Shown in pieces: positions 45,384 to 54,634 of a DNA stretch of 64,000 nt; position 1 is the stretch's first letter, and each line of letters opens with the position of its first letter. Location: assembly GCA_902634885.1 (NCBI GenBank), contig CACPLR010000002.1:62001-126000 (forward strand), written 5' to 3'. Both the position numbers and the translations under genes were made by a program. Source of the DNA: an uncultured Pelagibacteraceae bacterium (GTDB lineage Bacteria > Pseudomonadota > Alphaproteobacteria > Pelagibacterales > Pelagibacteraceae). Under the pieces are notes generated by a model. That model had not been told where the DNA came from. It saw nothing but the letters and a program-made list of their open reading frames with translations, and did not search any database.

Positions 45384-46343
45384 CTATGATTTTGCAAATA
45401 AATTTGTTAATTCGTAAACAATTGTAGCAGCAGCAAGAGAAGTAACTTCAGCATGATCATATGCAGGTGCAACTTCTACGACATCTGCCGAGATCAAATT
45501 TAAACCTGACAATCCTCGTAGGACATTTACCATTTCTCTAGTGGTCATCCCTGCTATTTCAGGTGTTCCTGTTCCTGGTGCAAAAGCTGGATCAAGAACA
45601 TCAATATCAATAGATAAGTACAAAGCATTATCTCCAACTCTTTTTTTTATTCTTTCTGCAATTTTATCTGTTCCCTCTGTTTGAAATTCATCACAATGAA
45701 TAATTTTAAATCCAAAACTTTCATCGTTCTTTATGTCGTCTCTGCTGTATAAAGGTCCTCTTATACCAACATGCATAGAGGCATCATCTAGAAATAAATT
45801 TTCTTCACGAGCTCTTCTAAAAGGAGTTCCATGTGTATAGGGTGCACCAAAATAAGTATCCCAAGTATCTAAATGAGCATCAAAATGGACCAAAGATACT
45901 GGACCGTTATTCTTTTTATTTGCGGCTCTTAATAGTGGCACTGCAATTGTATGATCACCGCCAAGACTAATAATTCCACCTACTTTACTCAATAAATCTG
46001 TTGCGCCTACCTCAATTTGTTTAATGGCTTCATCAATATTAAATGGGTTACAAGCTATATCCCCTGCATCTGCAACTTGTTGAACTTTAAACGGCTCAAC
46101 ATCATAACTTGGATGATAGTTAGTTCTTAAATGTCTTGAGGCTTGTCGAATACTTTGAGGTCCAAATCTTGCGCCCGGTCTGTAACTTGTTCCACTATCA
46201 AATGGAATTCCAACAATTGCAACATCACAACTTTCAACATCTCTTAATTCTGGCAATCTTGCAAATGTGCTTGGTCCTGCATACCTTGGAACTTTTGTTC
46301 CAATAACTGGTTGAACTGGATTTTTATTTCTTTCTTTTTTCAT
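45384..46343 (-). CDS. speB: Agmatinase / guanidinobutyrase-family ureohydrolase
   Basis: Manganese enzyme that hydrolyses a guanidino compound to urea and an amine. The 319-aa protein has all metal ligands: His131 (GGDHT), Asp155, His157, Asp159 (DAHLD), Asp246 and Asp248 (SIDIDVLDP). The family includes agmatinase, guanidinobutyrase and guanidinopropionase. Pairing with an aldehyde dehydrogenase suggests a short catabolic route for agmatine-like compounds. The exact guanidino substrate is uncertain. Confidence 0.88.
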   Translation of the reverse strand: MKKERNKNPVQPVIGTKVPRYAGPSTFARLPELRDVESCDVAIVGIPFDSGTSYRPGARFGPQSIRQASRHLRTNYHPSYDVEPFKVQQVADAGDIACNPFNIDEAIKQIEVGATDLLSKVGGIISLGGDHTIAVPLLRAANKKNNGPVSLVHFDAHLDTWDTYFGAPYTHGTPFRRAREENLFLDDASMHVGIRGPLYSRDDIKNDESFGFKIIHCDEFQTEGTDKIAERIKKRVGDNALYLSIDIDVLDPAFAPGTGTPEIAGMTTREMVNVLRGLSGLNLISADVVEVAPAYDHAEVTSLAAATIVYELTNLFAKS

Positions 46344-46396
46344 TTTATAAAAATCTAAGATAATATTATCTTATCTAATTCGTCTATAATTAATTA

Positions 46397-47125
46397 ATGA
46401 GAATTTTAATATTATTGTTGTTTTGCTTAAATATTACTTACTTAAAAGCTGATGAAATTTATAACTTACTTAAGATACCAAATTTAGAAATTTTTAAATT
46501 AAAAAGTAAAAATAATATTCGATATTTAAATACAAATAATGATTTTAAAATTGGTGCAGATGATAATATTACTTGTAAAAAAACAAAAAAAATTAATTTA
46601 GATAAAAAATTTCCAGTTATTGAAAAAAATCTTAGTTTATATAATTCAAATTTTCTAAAAAAAATTCAGCTAAAATATATAGTTTTATGTGAGGATCTAT
46701 TTATATCAGAGATAAATACTGGCGGAATACCTGATACTCAGAAAAGAACACTTATATTGGATATTAATTTTAATCAAAAGTATTTTGAAAGAATGATCCA
46801 TCATGAAATTTTTCATATGATCCAAAGCAGTCACCAAAATTACTTTGATGAAGAATTATTTTCAAATTTAAATGAACCAAACTTCACTTATGCTGAATGC
46901 TCTACTTGTTCCGATAGACTTAATTTAGATTTATATGAAAATACAAAGGGATTTTTAACTGAATATTCAAAATCAATTCCATCTGAGGATATGGCAGAAA
47001 TTTTTTCTTTTTTAATTATTAATAAATCTAAGATGAATGAAATAATTCAGGAGGACAATATTTTAAAAAATAAAGTTGATTTAATTAAGTCTGGATTATC
47101 AAAAATTGATAACAATATTTTATGA
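46397..47125 (+). CDS. Secreted putative zinc metallopeptidase (HExxH)
   Basis: 242 aa with a signal peptide (about 1-18) and a zincin motif His136-Glu137-x-x-His140 (IHHEIFHMIQS). A glutamate some 60 residues later (SEDMAEIFSFLI) could be the third zinc ligand, as in gluzincins. There is a cysteine pair in AECSTCSDRL. It overlaps the cyclophilin gene by 4 nt. Not assignable to a named family by eye; protease activity is inferred. Confidence 0.72.
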   Translation: MRILILLLFCLNITYLKADEIYNLLKIPNLEIFKLKSKNNIRYLNTNNDFKIGADDNITCKKTKKINLDKKFPVIEKNLSLYNSNFLKKIQLKYIVLCEDLFISEINTGGIPDTQKRTLILDINFNQKYFERMIHHEIFHMIQSSHQNYFDEELFSNLNEPNFTYAECSTCSDRLNLDLYENTKGFLTEYSKSIPSEDMAEIFSFLIINKSKMNEIIQEDNILKNKVDLIKSGLSKIDNNIL

Positions 47126-47772
47126 TCAAACCTGTTAAGGCATCACTATCAGAAAAAATATTATTTATATTTTTAATTTGTCTTGGAATTTTTGCTTTTA
47201 CATTTTTTTTTTTACTAAAAAATAAATGCCTACCAGTTAAAGAAGTAAATTTAGAAAAAGTAAATTTTCCTGATCCTGAAAATATAGCAATTATGAATGT
47301 TGAGTGTGGAAATGTGGTGATTGAATTATATCCTGAAATTTCACCTAACTCTGTTGAAAGATTTAAAACTTTAATTAACAAAGGCCTATATGATGGATCA
47401 GCTTTTTATAAAGTTATTGAAAATACTTTAGTGCAGGCAGGAGATTTACAATATGGAAAAAAAGAATATTTGGATTATTCAAAAATAGGAAGTGGTAAAT
47501 CAAAACTTGGAACCCTTAAATCGGAACTGAATGATGATTTTGAGTTTACGGAAGGTAGTGTTGGATTTGCAAGATCAACAGAATTTAATACAGAGGATAG
47601 CGAGTTTTTTATTACACTAAAAGAAATACCTATTTATCAAGGTGAGTATACTCCACTTGGTAAAGTGATATATGGTTTAGATATTTTAGAGAAAATAAAA
47701 ACAGGCAATAAAGCAATATACGTGCTTAGGCCTGATTTTATTAACTCTTTTAAAATGTTAAATGCTAATTAA
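47122..47772 (+). CDS. Membrane-anchored cyclophilin-type peptidyl-prolyl isomerase
   Basis: 216 aa: an N-terminal membrane anchor (about 12-33), then a cyclophilin domain (about 55-205; VIELYPEISPNSVERFKTLINKGLYDGSAFYKVIEN, SEFFITLKEIP). The usual active-site RVI and QGGD segments read KVI and QAGD, so activity may be reduced. It would act in the periplasm as a foldase. It converges with the FadN-like gene, overlapping by 8 nt. Confidence 0.85.
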   Translation: MIKPVKASLSEKILFIFLICLGIFAFTFFFLLKNKCLPVKEVNLEKVNFPDPENIAIMNVECGNVVIELYPEISPNSVERFKTLINKGLYDGSAFYKVIENTLVQAGDLQYGKKEYLDYSKIGSGKSKLGTLKSELNDDFEFTEGSVGFARSTEFNTEDSEFFITLKEIPIYQGEYTPLGKVIYGLDILEKIKTGNKAIYVLRPDFINSFKMLNAN

Positions 47773-49987
47773 CTAAAGGTTTTCCAGTTAGAAGAGTATG
47801 TTTAATTCTATCCTGAGTTTGTTTTGTTTCAATCAACCTCATAAAAGATTCTAATTCTAATTTATAAAGATCATCCTCTGATAAAGTCTTATCTAAATTT
47901 GTATCACCACCACTCAAAACATTAGCAAGTTCTGTTCCAATATATATTCCATGATCTAGAATAATTTTTTCATTATATAATTTCTCTAAAATTTTAATCA
48001 TCTTCTCTTTAAGAGGTTTTCCTGATAATTTAAATTTGCACACTTCTGGTGGAATAAAATCGTTATTTTGGTTTATAAGTTTTCTTGCCTCTTCAAAAAG
48101 ACTATTTCTATTCATGATTTTTTTATCTTCGGGTTTTAAATATTTTAAAGGTTCTGCCTCAACAGGTGACGTTGCAGTTTTTGCGTAGCCAATGATATCA
48201 AATACCTTTAGAGGGGCATAATCAGGGTCTAATTTTGCTTCATCAGTTTTTGACCATCTCCACAACATCTCTTTACATCCACCACCGGCTGGAACTAATC
48301 CAACAATTGTTTCTACAAGACCAACTACAATATTTGTATGAGATGCAACGAAGTTACTTTGAACTAAAACTTCAAAACCTCCACCTAAAGTAAGTCCAGA
48401 TGGTGCCGATACTACCGGATGTTTTGAGTATTTCAAAGTTTTGCAAGTATCTTGGAAATATTTTATAAATTTTTCTATAGATTTAAAATCACTTTTGTCA
48501 GCAAAATTCATAGTGTAACTTAAATTTACACCTGCAGAAAATTGCATACTCTCATTCATAACAATTAAAGGTTTATCGGTTGCATTTTTTAACGCATCCA
48601 TAGAATCATAATCTAATGCACAAGCTTTTGTTGTAAATTCAACAATATTAAAATCTTTAAATCGGTGGATTTCTGCTGATTTATTTTTATCTATCTTTAT
48701 TGCTGATGGTCTAATTTTTCCAAGTGTTTCAATATCAGTATAAAGCTGTCTTTCTCCATAAAAGTTCTCGTTTTTTGATTTTGACAAATTTTCTAAAAAA
48801 TCATTATTTTCAAAATTATCAATCCTTGAAAAAAAGTTTTCTACACCAATAGATTTTAACATTTCGAAAGGACCCATAGCCCAATTGAAACCAAGTCTCA
48901 TTGCTTCATCTATATCGTTAAACTTATCTGTTATTCCTGGGACAAGAGATGATGCATATTTAATTATTTTAGAAATTACCTCCCACGCATATTCTCCATA
49001 TTTATCTTTTCGGTTAATTAAATTATTTATATCTACAGTTTCAATTCCTAAGTCTATTTTTTTTGAGGATGTATATTCACCTGTCTCTAAATTAATAGCC
49101 TCTAGCACTTTTTGGTTATCGTTTTTATTCATTCTATAAAAACCACCTTTTCCTTTTCGACCTGTGTAACCAGTATCAATTAATTTTTTTACCAATGGAA
49201 TTTCTTTTGCGACAATTTGAAATTCATCTTTATCTGAAAGCTCTTTTATAAAACTTTTTAAAACATCAGCCATCAAATCGATTCCAATTAGGTCATATAA
49301 ACCAAAAACACCAGTTTTAGGGATACCCATTGGTCTACCAAAAACTGCATCTGCTTCTTCAATGGATAATTTCATTCTAAATGCTTCTGTCATAGCTACT
49401 TGCATTGCATAAACGCCGATTCTATTTCCTAAGAAACCAGGAGTATCGTTGCAGACAATAGCTCCTTTGCCTAACTCAATTTCGCAAAATTTTTTAAGTG
49501 AATTTATTTTTTTTAAATCATTATTCTCATTTTTAACAATTTCTAATAGTCCCATGTATCTAACTGGGTTAAAGAAATGTGTTATACAAAAATCTTTTTT
49601 TTCCTCTTCAGTTAATTTTTCTGACAAAACTTTTATTGGAATTGAAGAAGTGTTAGATGAGACAATTGCACCCTGTTTTCTATTCTTAAAAATTTTTTCA
49701 TAAATATTGTGCTTGATATCAATTCTTTCGACAACTGCCTCAACAACCCAGTCAGCTTCTTTTACTACATCAAAATTTTCATTGATGTTTCCAACTTTAA
49801 TATTTTCAATTTTTGTTTTATCCAAAAGTAAGGGTGGCCTCGATTTATGAATTTTATCCCTTGCTTTTTTAGATATTTCTGTTGTTAAATCTAAAAGAGT
49901 TACAGGTATATTGGCATTGCAAAGATGTGCCGCAATTCCACTACCCATTGTGCCAGATCCAATAACAACTACTTTTTTAATATCCAT
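47765..49987 (-). CDS. 3-hydroxyacyl-CoA dehydrogenase / enoyl-CoA hydratase fusion (FadN-like)
   Basis: Beta-oxidation enzyme of 740 aa. The dehydrogenase half comes first (GSGTMGSG, residues 9-16, then two helical domains to about 400), and the crotonase-like half last (about 445-640, with APSGLTLGGGFEV and VGLVPAGGG). This order is opposite to E. coli FadB and like Bacillus FadN. It is divergent from the thiolase gene 105 nt away, and together they could run fatty-acyl or branched acyl-CoA breakdown. No acyl-CoA dehydrogenase or ligase is in the window. Confidence 0.9.
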   Translation of the reverse strand: MDIKKVVVIGSGTMGSGIAAHLCNANIPVTLLDLTTEISKKARDKIHKSRPPLLLDKTKIENIKVGNINENFDVVKEADWVVEAVVERIDIKHNIYEKIFKNRKQGAIVSSNTSSIPIKVLSEKLTEEEKKDFCITHFFNPVRYMGLLEIVKNENNDLKKINSLKKFCEIELGKGAIVCNDTPGFLGNRIGVYAMQVAMTEAFRMKLSIEEADAVFGRPMGIPKTGVFGLYDLIGIDLMADVLKSFIKELSDKDEFQIVAKEIPLVKKLIDTGYTGRKGKGGFYRMNKNDNQKVLEAINLETGEYTSSKKIDLGIETVDINNLINRKDKYGEYAWEVISKIIKYASSLVPGITDKFNDIDEAMRLGFNWAMGPFEMLKSIGVENFFSRIDNFENNDFLENLSKSKNENFYGERQLYTDIETLGKIRPSAIKIDKNKSAEIHRFKDFNIVEFTTKACALDYDSMDALKNATDKPLIVMNESMQFSAGVNLSYTMNFADKSDFKSIEKFIKYFQDTCKTLKYSKHPVVSAPSGLTLGGGFEVLVQSNFVASHTNIVVGLVETIVGLVPAGGGCKEMLWRWSKTDEAKLDPDYAPLKVFDIIGYAKTATSPVEAEPLKYLKPEDKKIMNRNSLFEEARKLINQNNDFIPPEVCKFKLSGKPLKEKMIKILEKLYNEKIILDHGIYIGTELANVLSGGDTNLDKTLSEDDLYKLELESFMRLIETKQTQDRIKHTLLTGKPLVN

Positions 49988-50092
49988 AATTAGAGAACTT
50001 GTATTGAATTAACCAAAAACTTGAAATAAGACAAATTTCCTGATTAATTAAATTTGTAAGCTATATAAATTAACACAATATTAAAGAGAAAA

Positions 50093-51220
50093 ATGTATAA
50101 TTCAGTAATCGCTGGTTACTCCAGGTCTCCTTTTGCAATGGCTAGTAAAGGAAAATTAATACATGTGAAACCTGTTAATCTTCTAGCTGAGGTAATCAAA
50201 AACCTAGTTTCTAAATCAAAAATTGATCCTGACGATATTGAAGATGTGGTAATAGGGTGTGCTTTTCAAGTTGGAGAACAGTGTTTTAATATTGGAAGAT
50301 TAGTAACTTTTTTATCAGATTTTGATATTAGGGTACCAGGAATGACTGTAGATAGATGGTGTGGTTCTTCAATGGAGGCAATTCACATTGCCGCTGGAAA
50401 AATAGCAATGGGATCAGGTAAAGCGTTTATTTGTGGTGGAGTAGAAAGTATGACAAGAGTTAAAACTGGTTTTGATCCTTTACCCTATCCTTATTCAGAT
50501 AAAGAAAAACAAAATCCAAATTTATATTTATCAATGGGAATTACTGCAGAAAATGTTGCAAAAAAATATAATATTTCAAGAACTGAGCAGCAAGAATTTG
50601 CTTTGGAAAGTCACAGAAAAGCAAACGAAGCACAACAAAAAGAGAAATTTGTTGGTGAGATTACTAAAATAGATAATTGTGAAAAAGATGAGAATATTAG
50701 ACCTAATAGCACAATGGAAAAATTAGATAGTTTAAAATTAGCGTTTGATCAAAATGGAACTGTAACTGCTGCAACTTCATCTCCTTTGACTGATGGGGCT
50801 GCTGCAACACTCATATGTGAAGAAAATTTTGCTAAAGAAAATGGATTAGAAATTTTTGGAAGAATAAAATCTATTGCTGTTGAAGGTTGCGATCCAAAAT
50901 TTATGGGATTGGGTCCAATTTCCGCTTCCAAAAAAGCTTTGAATAGAGCAAAACTTAGAATTGAGGATATAGATATTATTGAGTTGAATGAGGCTTTTGC
51001 TTCTCAGTCACTTGCTTGTATTAAAGATTTAAAAATCAATGAAAAAAAAGTGAATCTAGATGGAGGAGCTATTGCTTTGGGACATCCTTTAGGGGCAACT
51101 GGAGCAAGAATTACTGGTAAAGCTGCACAATTATTAAAAAGAGAGAATAAAAAATTTGCTCTATCTACTCAATGTATTGGTTTAGGGATGGGGATTGCAA
51201 CTATAATTGAGTCTATTTAA
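50093..51220 (+). CDS. Thiolase (acetyl-CoA C-acyltransferase)
   Basis: 375 aa with the thiolase catalytic residues Cys90 (DRWCGSS), His331 (LGHPLGATGAR) and Cys361 (TQCIGLGMG). Cleaves 3-ketoacyl-CoA with CoA, or acts biosynthetically. It is paired divergently with the FadN-like enzyme, which favours degradation. The protein is slightly shorter than usual (about 390) but complete. Its stop is 3 nt from the convergent potC stop. Confidence 0.93.
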   Translation: MYNSVIAGYSRSPFAMASKGKLIHVKPVNLLAEVIKNLVSKSKIDPDDIEDVVIGCAFQVGEQCFNIGRLVTFLSDFDIRVPGMTVDRWCGSSMEAIHIAAGKIAMGSGKAFICGGVESMTRVKTGFDPLPYPYSDKEKQNPNLYLSMGITAENVAKKYNISRTEQQEFALESHRKANEAQQKEKFVGEITKIDNCEKDENIRPNSTMEKLDSLKLAFDQNGTVTAATSSPLTDGAAATLICEENFAKENGLEIFGRIKSIAVEGCDPKFMGLGPISASKKALNRAKLRIEDIDIIELNEAFASQSLACIKDLKINEKKVNLDGGAIALGHPLGATGARITGKAAQLLKRENKKFALSTQCIGLGMGIATIIESI

Positions 51221-51223
51221 TTT

Positions 51224-52078
51224 TTATCTATTAATTCCTCTTAATCTCTCAGATCTTCGTCTTAAAAGTTCAGCGCTAACAAGAATTAAAGTTGATAGAA
51301 TAATTAAACAAGTTGCAACAGCCAAAATCGTTGGACTTAATTGTTCTCTAAGTCCAGTCCACATCTGAATTGGAATTGTCGTGTTTTCTAAACCTGCAAG
51401 GAACAACACAACCACCACTTCATCAAATGATGTTACAAACGCAAATAACCCACCTGAGATTACACCTGGTAGAATAAGTGGAAGTGTAATTTTCATAAAA
51501 GTATTTACAGGATTGCTTCCAAGACTCGAGGCTGCTCTTGTAACGCTGTGATCAAAACCTGTAAGAGTTGCAGTGACTGTTATAACTACAAATGGTGTTC
51601 CCAAAATAATATGTGCGAGTACAATTCCAGTGTGTGTTGCGGCTAAACCAGCTTTTGCCATAAAGAAAAATATTGCAACACCAGAAATAATTAATGGAAC
51701 GATCATCGGTGAAATTAAAGTTGCCATGATAATTCCTTTATAAGGCATGTATCTACTGCTTAAACCTAATGCAGCTAGAGTTCCTAATATGATTGATCCT
51801 ATCGTCGCAAAAATTGCAATGATGAAACTATTTTTTGCAGCTAAACCCCAGGGATTTTTAGTTCCATAGATCATGTCTTTATACCATCTTAATGAAAAAG
51901 CATCTGGATCTAGATTTTTCATACCCTCAGAGAAAACTAAAAATTCTTCTGCATTAAAAGATAATGGAAAAATTACAAATAATGGTGCTATTAAAAATAT
52001 AAAAACACACGCACAAATAAATAAATAGGAATAATGCCAAACTTTGTAACGTGTTTCTGTATATTTTGGTAAAGCCAT
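51224..52078 (-). CDS. potC: Pot-type ABC transporter permease
   Basis: 284-aa inner-membrane permease with six predicted helices and the EAA loop around TRAASSLGSNPVNTFMKITLP. PotC type, pairing with PotB. It is 2 nt after potB. The Pot family imports polyamines but many members carry other cations or osmolytes. Confidence 0.88.
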   Translation of the reverse strand: MALPKYTETRYKVWHYSYLFICACVFIFLIAPLFVIFPLSFNAEEFLVFSEGMKNLDPDAFSLRWYKDMIYGTKNPWGLAAKNSFIIAIFATIGSIILGTLAALGLSSRYMPYKGIIMATLISPMIVPLIISGVAIFFFMAKAGLAATHTGIVLAHIILGTPFVVITVTATLTGFDHSVTRAASSLGSNPVNTFMKITLPLILPGVISGGLFAFVTSFDEVVVVLFLAGLENTTIPIQMWTGLREQLSPTILAVATCLIILSTLILVSAELLRRRSERLRGINR

Positions 52079-52080
52079 AT

Positions 52081-53343
52081 TTATCCTAATTTAATGTTAT
52101 CAACTCCAACTAATTTATTATAAACCCAGTAAACTACTAAAACACCTGTCAGCAACATTAGTCCCATTGCAGATGCAAAACTCCAATCTAATGTTGTCTT
52201 CATGTGATAGGCAATTTGGTTACTAATCAGTGTTCCAGAGGCTCCTCCAACTAATGCAGGGGTTATGTAATAACCAATTGCAAGAATAAATACTAATAAG
52301 CAACCAGCTCCAATACCTGGAATAGTTAATGGAAAGTATATTTTCCAAAAAGCAATAAACGGAGTTCCACCTAATGATTTGCCAGCTCTCATCAAGCTTG
52401 GTGAAATTGTTTTCATAACGCTATAAAGAGGAAGCACCATAAATGGCAATAAAATCTGGGTCATTGCAACGTAAGTACCTACTTTATTATACATCATCTC
52501 CGGCCTGTTATCGTCCGCAACAAGTCCTATCATTACAAAGAAATCATTAACAATCCCCTGCTGTTGCAATAAAATCATCCAACTTGCAGTTCTTACCAGC
52601 AATGAAGTCCAGAACGGCAACAAAACACAAATCATCAAAAGGTTGCTGTACTTCATAGGAAGTGTTGCAAGCAGATGTGCAATTGGATATCCCATTAAAA
52701 AACTGAATAAAGTAACAAAGAAAGCAATTTCTAAAGTCCTTAACCATAAAATTCGATGAATTCTTCTGTCCTCCTCAACCTGCATGATATTTCCATCAGG
52801 ACCATAATACATATCCATTCCTTTCAGATATTTTGCAGTTGTGTAAGGGGGTGCTGTTCTTTTTATCGCCTGCCAATATTCAACATCTCTCCATCTTTTG
52901 TGAACTTTCATTATTTGTTCTTTAATACTTTGCCCCTCGTCAATTTTATTTCTTTGAACTTGTCTAAATAGTTTTTTAATAATCGAATTAAATCCATTTT
53001 TTTCTTTATTTAATCTTTGGGCTAACTTTCCATGTTCTTTATTTTGAACTAAGATTTTAAAGTCTGAGTAAAATCCTGCGAAAACTTCCTCTGGGGGCAT
53101 TTCTTTACCATCCCATTTTTCCATGGCAGTAAATGTTTTAGGTAACATGTTTGTTACCATCTTATCGTCTATGCTTCTCATAAACATATCACCAATGGGA
53201 AGTATGTAAGTAATAATTAAAAATAGTAATAATGGTACTACTAATAAAAAAGCTTTTATTTTATTTTTTCTTTCAGCTTTTTTCAAACTTACTGAAAGAG
53301 GTATACCATCTGTCGTTAAAATTTGTTGCGTTTCGCTACTCAT
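52081..53343 (-). CDS. potB: Pot-type ABC transporter permease with long first loop
   Basis: 420 aa, versus about 280-300 aa for E. coli PotB. The excess is a soluble, charged insert of about 150 residues between the first helix (about 31-50) and the second (about 205); this layout is also found in alphaproteobacterial homologues. The EAA loop is near RAGKSLGGTPFIAFWKIYFP. The ATG directly follows a terminator T-run with no visible Shine-Dalgarno, yet the N-terminal TTDGIPLSVSLKKA fits the family, so I keep this start. Confidence 0.86.
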   Translation of the reverse strand: MSSETQQILTTDGIPLSVSLKKAERKNKIKAFLLVVPLLLFLIITYILPIGDMFMRSIDDKMVTNMLPKTFTAMEKWDGKEMPPEEVFAGFYSDFKILVQNKEHGKLAQRLNKEKNGFNSIIKKLFRQVQRNKIDEGQSIKEQIMKVHKRWRDVEYWQAIKRTAPPYTTAKYLKGMDMYYGPDGNIMQVEEDRRIHRILWLRTLEIAFFVTLFSFLMGYPIAHLLATLPMKYSNLLMICVLLPFWTSLLVRTASWMILLQQQGIVNDFFVMIGLVADDNRPEMMYNKVGTYVAMTQILLPFMVLPLYSVMKTISPSLMRAGKSLGGTPFIAFWKIYFPLTIPGIGAGCLLVFILAIGYYITPALVGGASGTLISNQIAYHMKTTLDWSFASAMGLMLLTGVLVVYWVYNKLVGVDNIKLG

Positions 53344-53373
53344 AAAAAAAAGGGCGGCTATTAAACCGCCCTT
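53344..53373 (-). terminator. Rho-independent terminator between potD and potB, abutting the potB ATG
   Basis: On the minus strand an 8-bp stem AAGGGCGG/CCGCCCTT with an 8-nt loop is followed by seven T (53350-53344), and the next three bases are the potB ATG. It lies 34 nt after the potD stop. It should reduce transcription into the permeases relative to the binding protein. Confidence 0.88.
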
Positions 53374-53407
53374 AAATATATATCTTATTTTTCTTTAAAT
53401 TAAATTT

Positions 53408-54526
53408 TTAATTTAAAGTTGCTTTCATTGCTTCCCATTTTTCACCAATCTCAGTGCCATTATCAGCCCAATAGAAAGGGTCAACTAGGAAGTAATTTTT
53501 AGTGTTAGAAGGAGCTGTTGGCATTTGAGGCATCATTTCTGTTTTGCCATCTTTGTACCAAGGCTCACCAGCTTTAATTATTTCAAGCGATGATTTTCTC
53601 CAAGGAGCATATGCAATATACTTAGCACTTCCAGCTAACATTTCAGTGTTAGTCATCATTGCTAAAGCTTTCTTAGCATTCGCTTCATCTGGACCACCTT
53701 TAACAAGTGCGAAATATTCATAGTCAAGACCTTGACCATCCCATACTTGTTTGATCGGTGCACCTTCACCTATTTCAGCATTAAAAAATCTTCCGTTCCA
53801 GCCAGTTGCCATTACTACTTCACCTGAAACCAATAATTCTGGTGGTTGAGCACCAGCAGACCAAAATACACATCCTCCGTTTGGATCTGTGCAAAGTTTT
53901 TTGATCTTATTCATTGCTCTTTCAACTCCACCATCTTGCTCAAGTCTTTTGTAGATTAGCTCTCCACCTTTACCCATTTTTACACCATCAGCAGCTAAAG
54001 CAATCTCTAAATTTGTTAAAGCGCTTGTATAAATAGCTCTTTTGCCTGGGAATTTTTTTGTATTAAAGAAATCTTTAATAGTCTTTGGAGTACCTTTAAC
54101 ATTCTCAGTGTTATAAGCATAGTTCCACGAATATAAAATATTTCCTACAGCACATTTACTAGGCATGCCTGTGAAGAAATCTTCACTTGCAGGTGTTCCA
54201 TCTGGAGCAGCTGGGAAATCTTTGTCAAAATCGAATTCAACAAATAAACCTTCGTCACATCCGTTAATAGTATCGAATGCAAATAAGTCTATAATATCCC
54301 AAGTAATTGCTCCTGCTTCTTTTTGAGCTTTAATTTCAGATAATCCACCTGAGTAGTCTACCCAGTTAATATCAATGCCCAATTTTTTAGCAGTAGGATC
54401 ACCATACCCTAACTTTTGAGACTCAGTATAAGCTCCACCCCATGATGCAACCGTTACTGCATAAGAAGATGTAGTTACTGAGAGAACAAAAGAAAGCGCA
54501 AGTAATAATTTACTTAGTTTTTTCAT
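53408..54526 (-). CDS. potD: Pot-type periplasmic binding protein
   Basis: 372 aa with a signal peptide (about 1-23) and the PotD-like start of the mature chain, VTVASWGGAYTESQK. Four cysteines could form periplasmic disulfides (NGCDEG, SKCAVG, LCTDPNGGCVFW). Strong ribosome site GGAGG before the ATG. The ligand is undefined: polyamines by family, but linkage to an ectoine-hydrolase-like gene suggests an osmolyte or derived amino acid. Confidence 0.88.
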   Translation of the reverse strand: MKKLSKLLLALSFVLSVTTSSYAVTVASWGGAYTESQKLGYGDPTAKKLGIDINWVDYSGGLSEIKAQKEAGAITWDIIDLFAFDTINGCDEGLFVEFDFDKDFPAAPDGTPASEDFFTGMPSKCAVGNILYSWNYAYNTENVKGTPKTIKDFFNTKKFPGKRAIYTSALTNLEIALAADGVKMGKGGELIYKRLEQDGGVERAMNKIKKLCTDPNGGCVFWSAGAQPPELLVSGEVVMATGWNGRFFNAEIGEGAPIKQVWDGQGLDYEYFALVKGGPDEANAKKALAMMTNTEMLAGSAKYIAYAPWRKSSLEIIKAGEPWYKDGKTEMMPQMPTAPSNTKNYFLVDPFYWADNGTEIGEKWEAMKATLN

Positions 54527-54587
54527 TTTTCCTCCGTTTAAACGTTAATATAAATTAATTTATATAACCAAAATTACAACAAATAGG

Positions 54588-54605
54588 GCTGTTGAAGTCA
54601 ACAGC
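54588..54605. terminator. Short hairpin between potA and potD
   Basis: A 7-bp inverted repeat (GCTGTTG/CAACAGC) with a 4-nt loop, 30 nt after the potA stop on the minus strand. It lacks a T-run on that strand, so it may be a transcript-end stabiliser or weak terminator rather than a full stop. Confidence 0.5.
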
Positions 54606-54634
54606 TCATTTTTACAATATATATAAAGTGAAAG

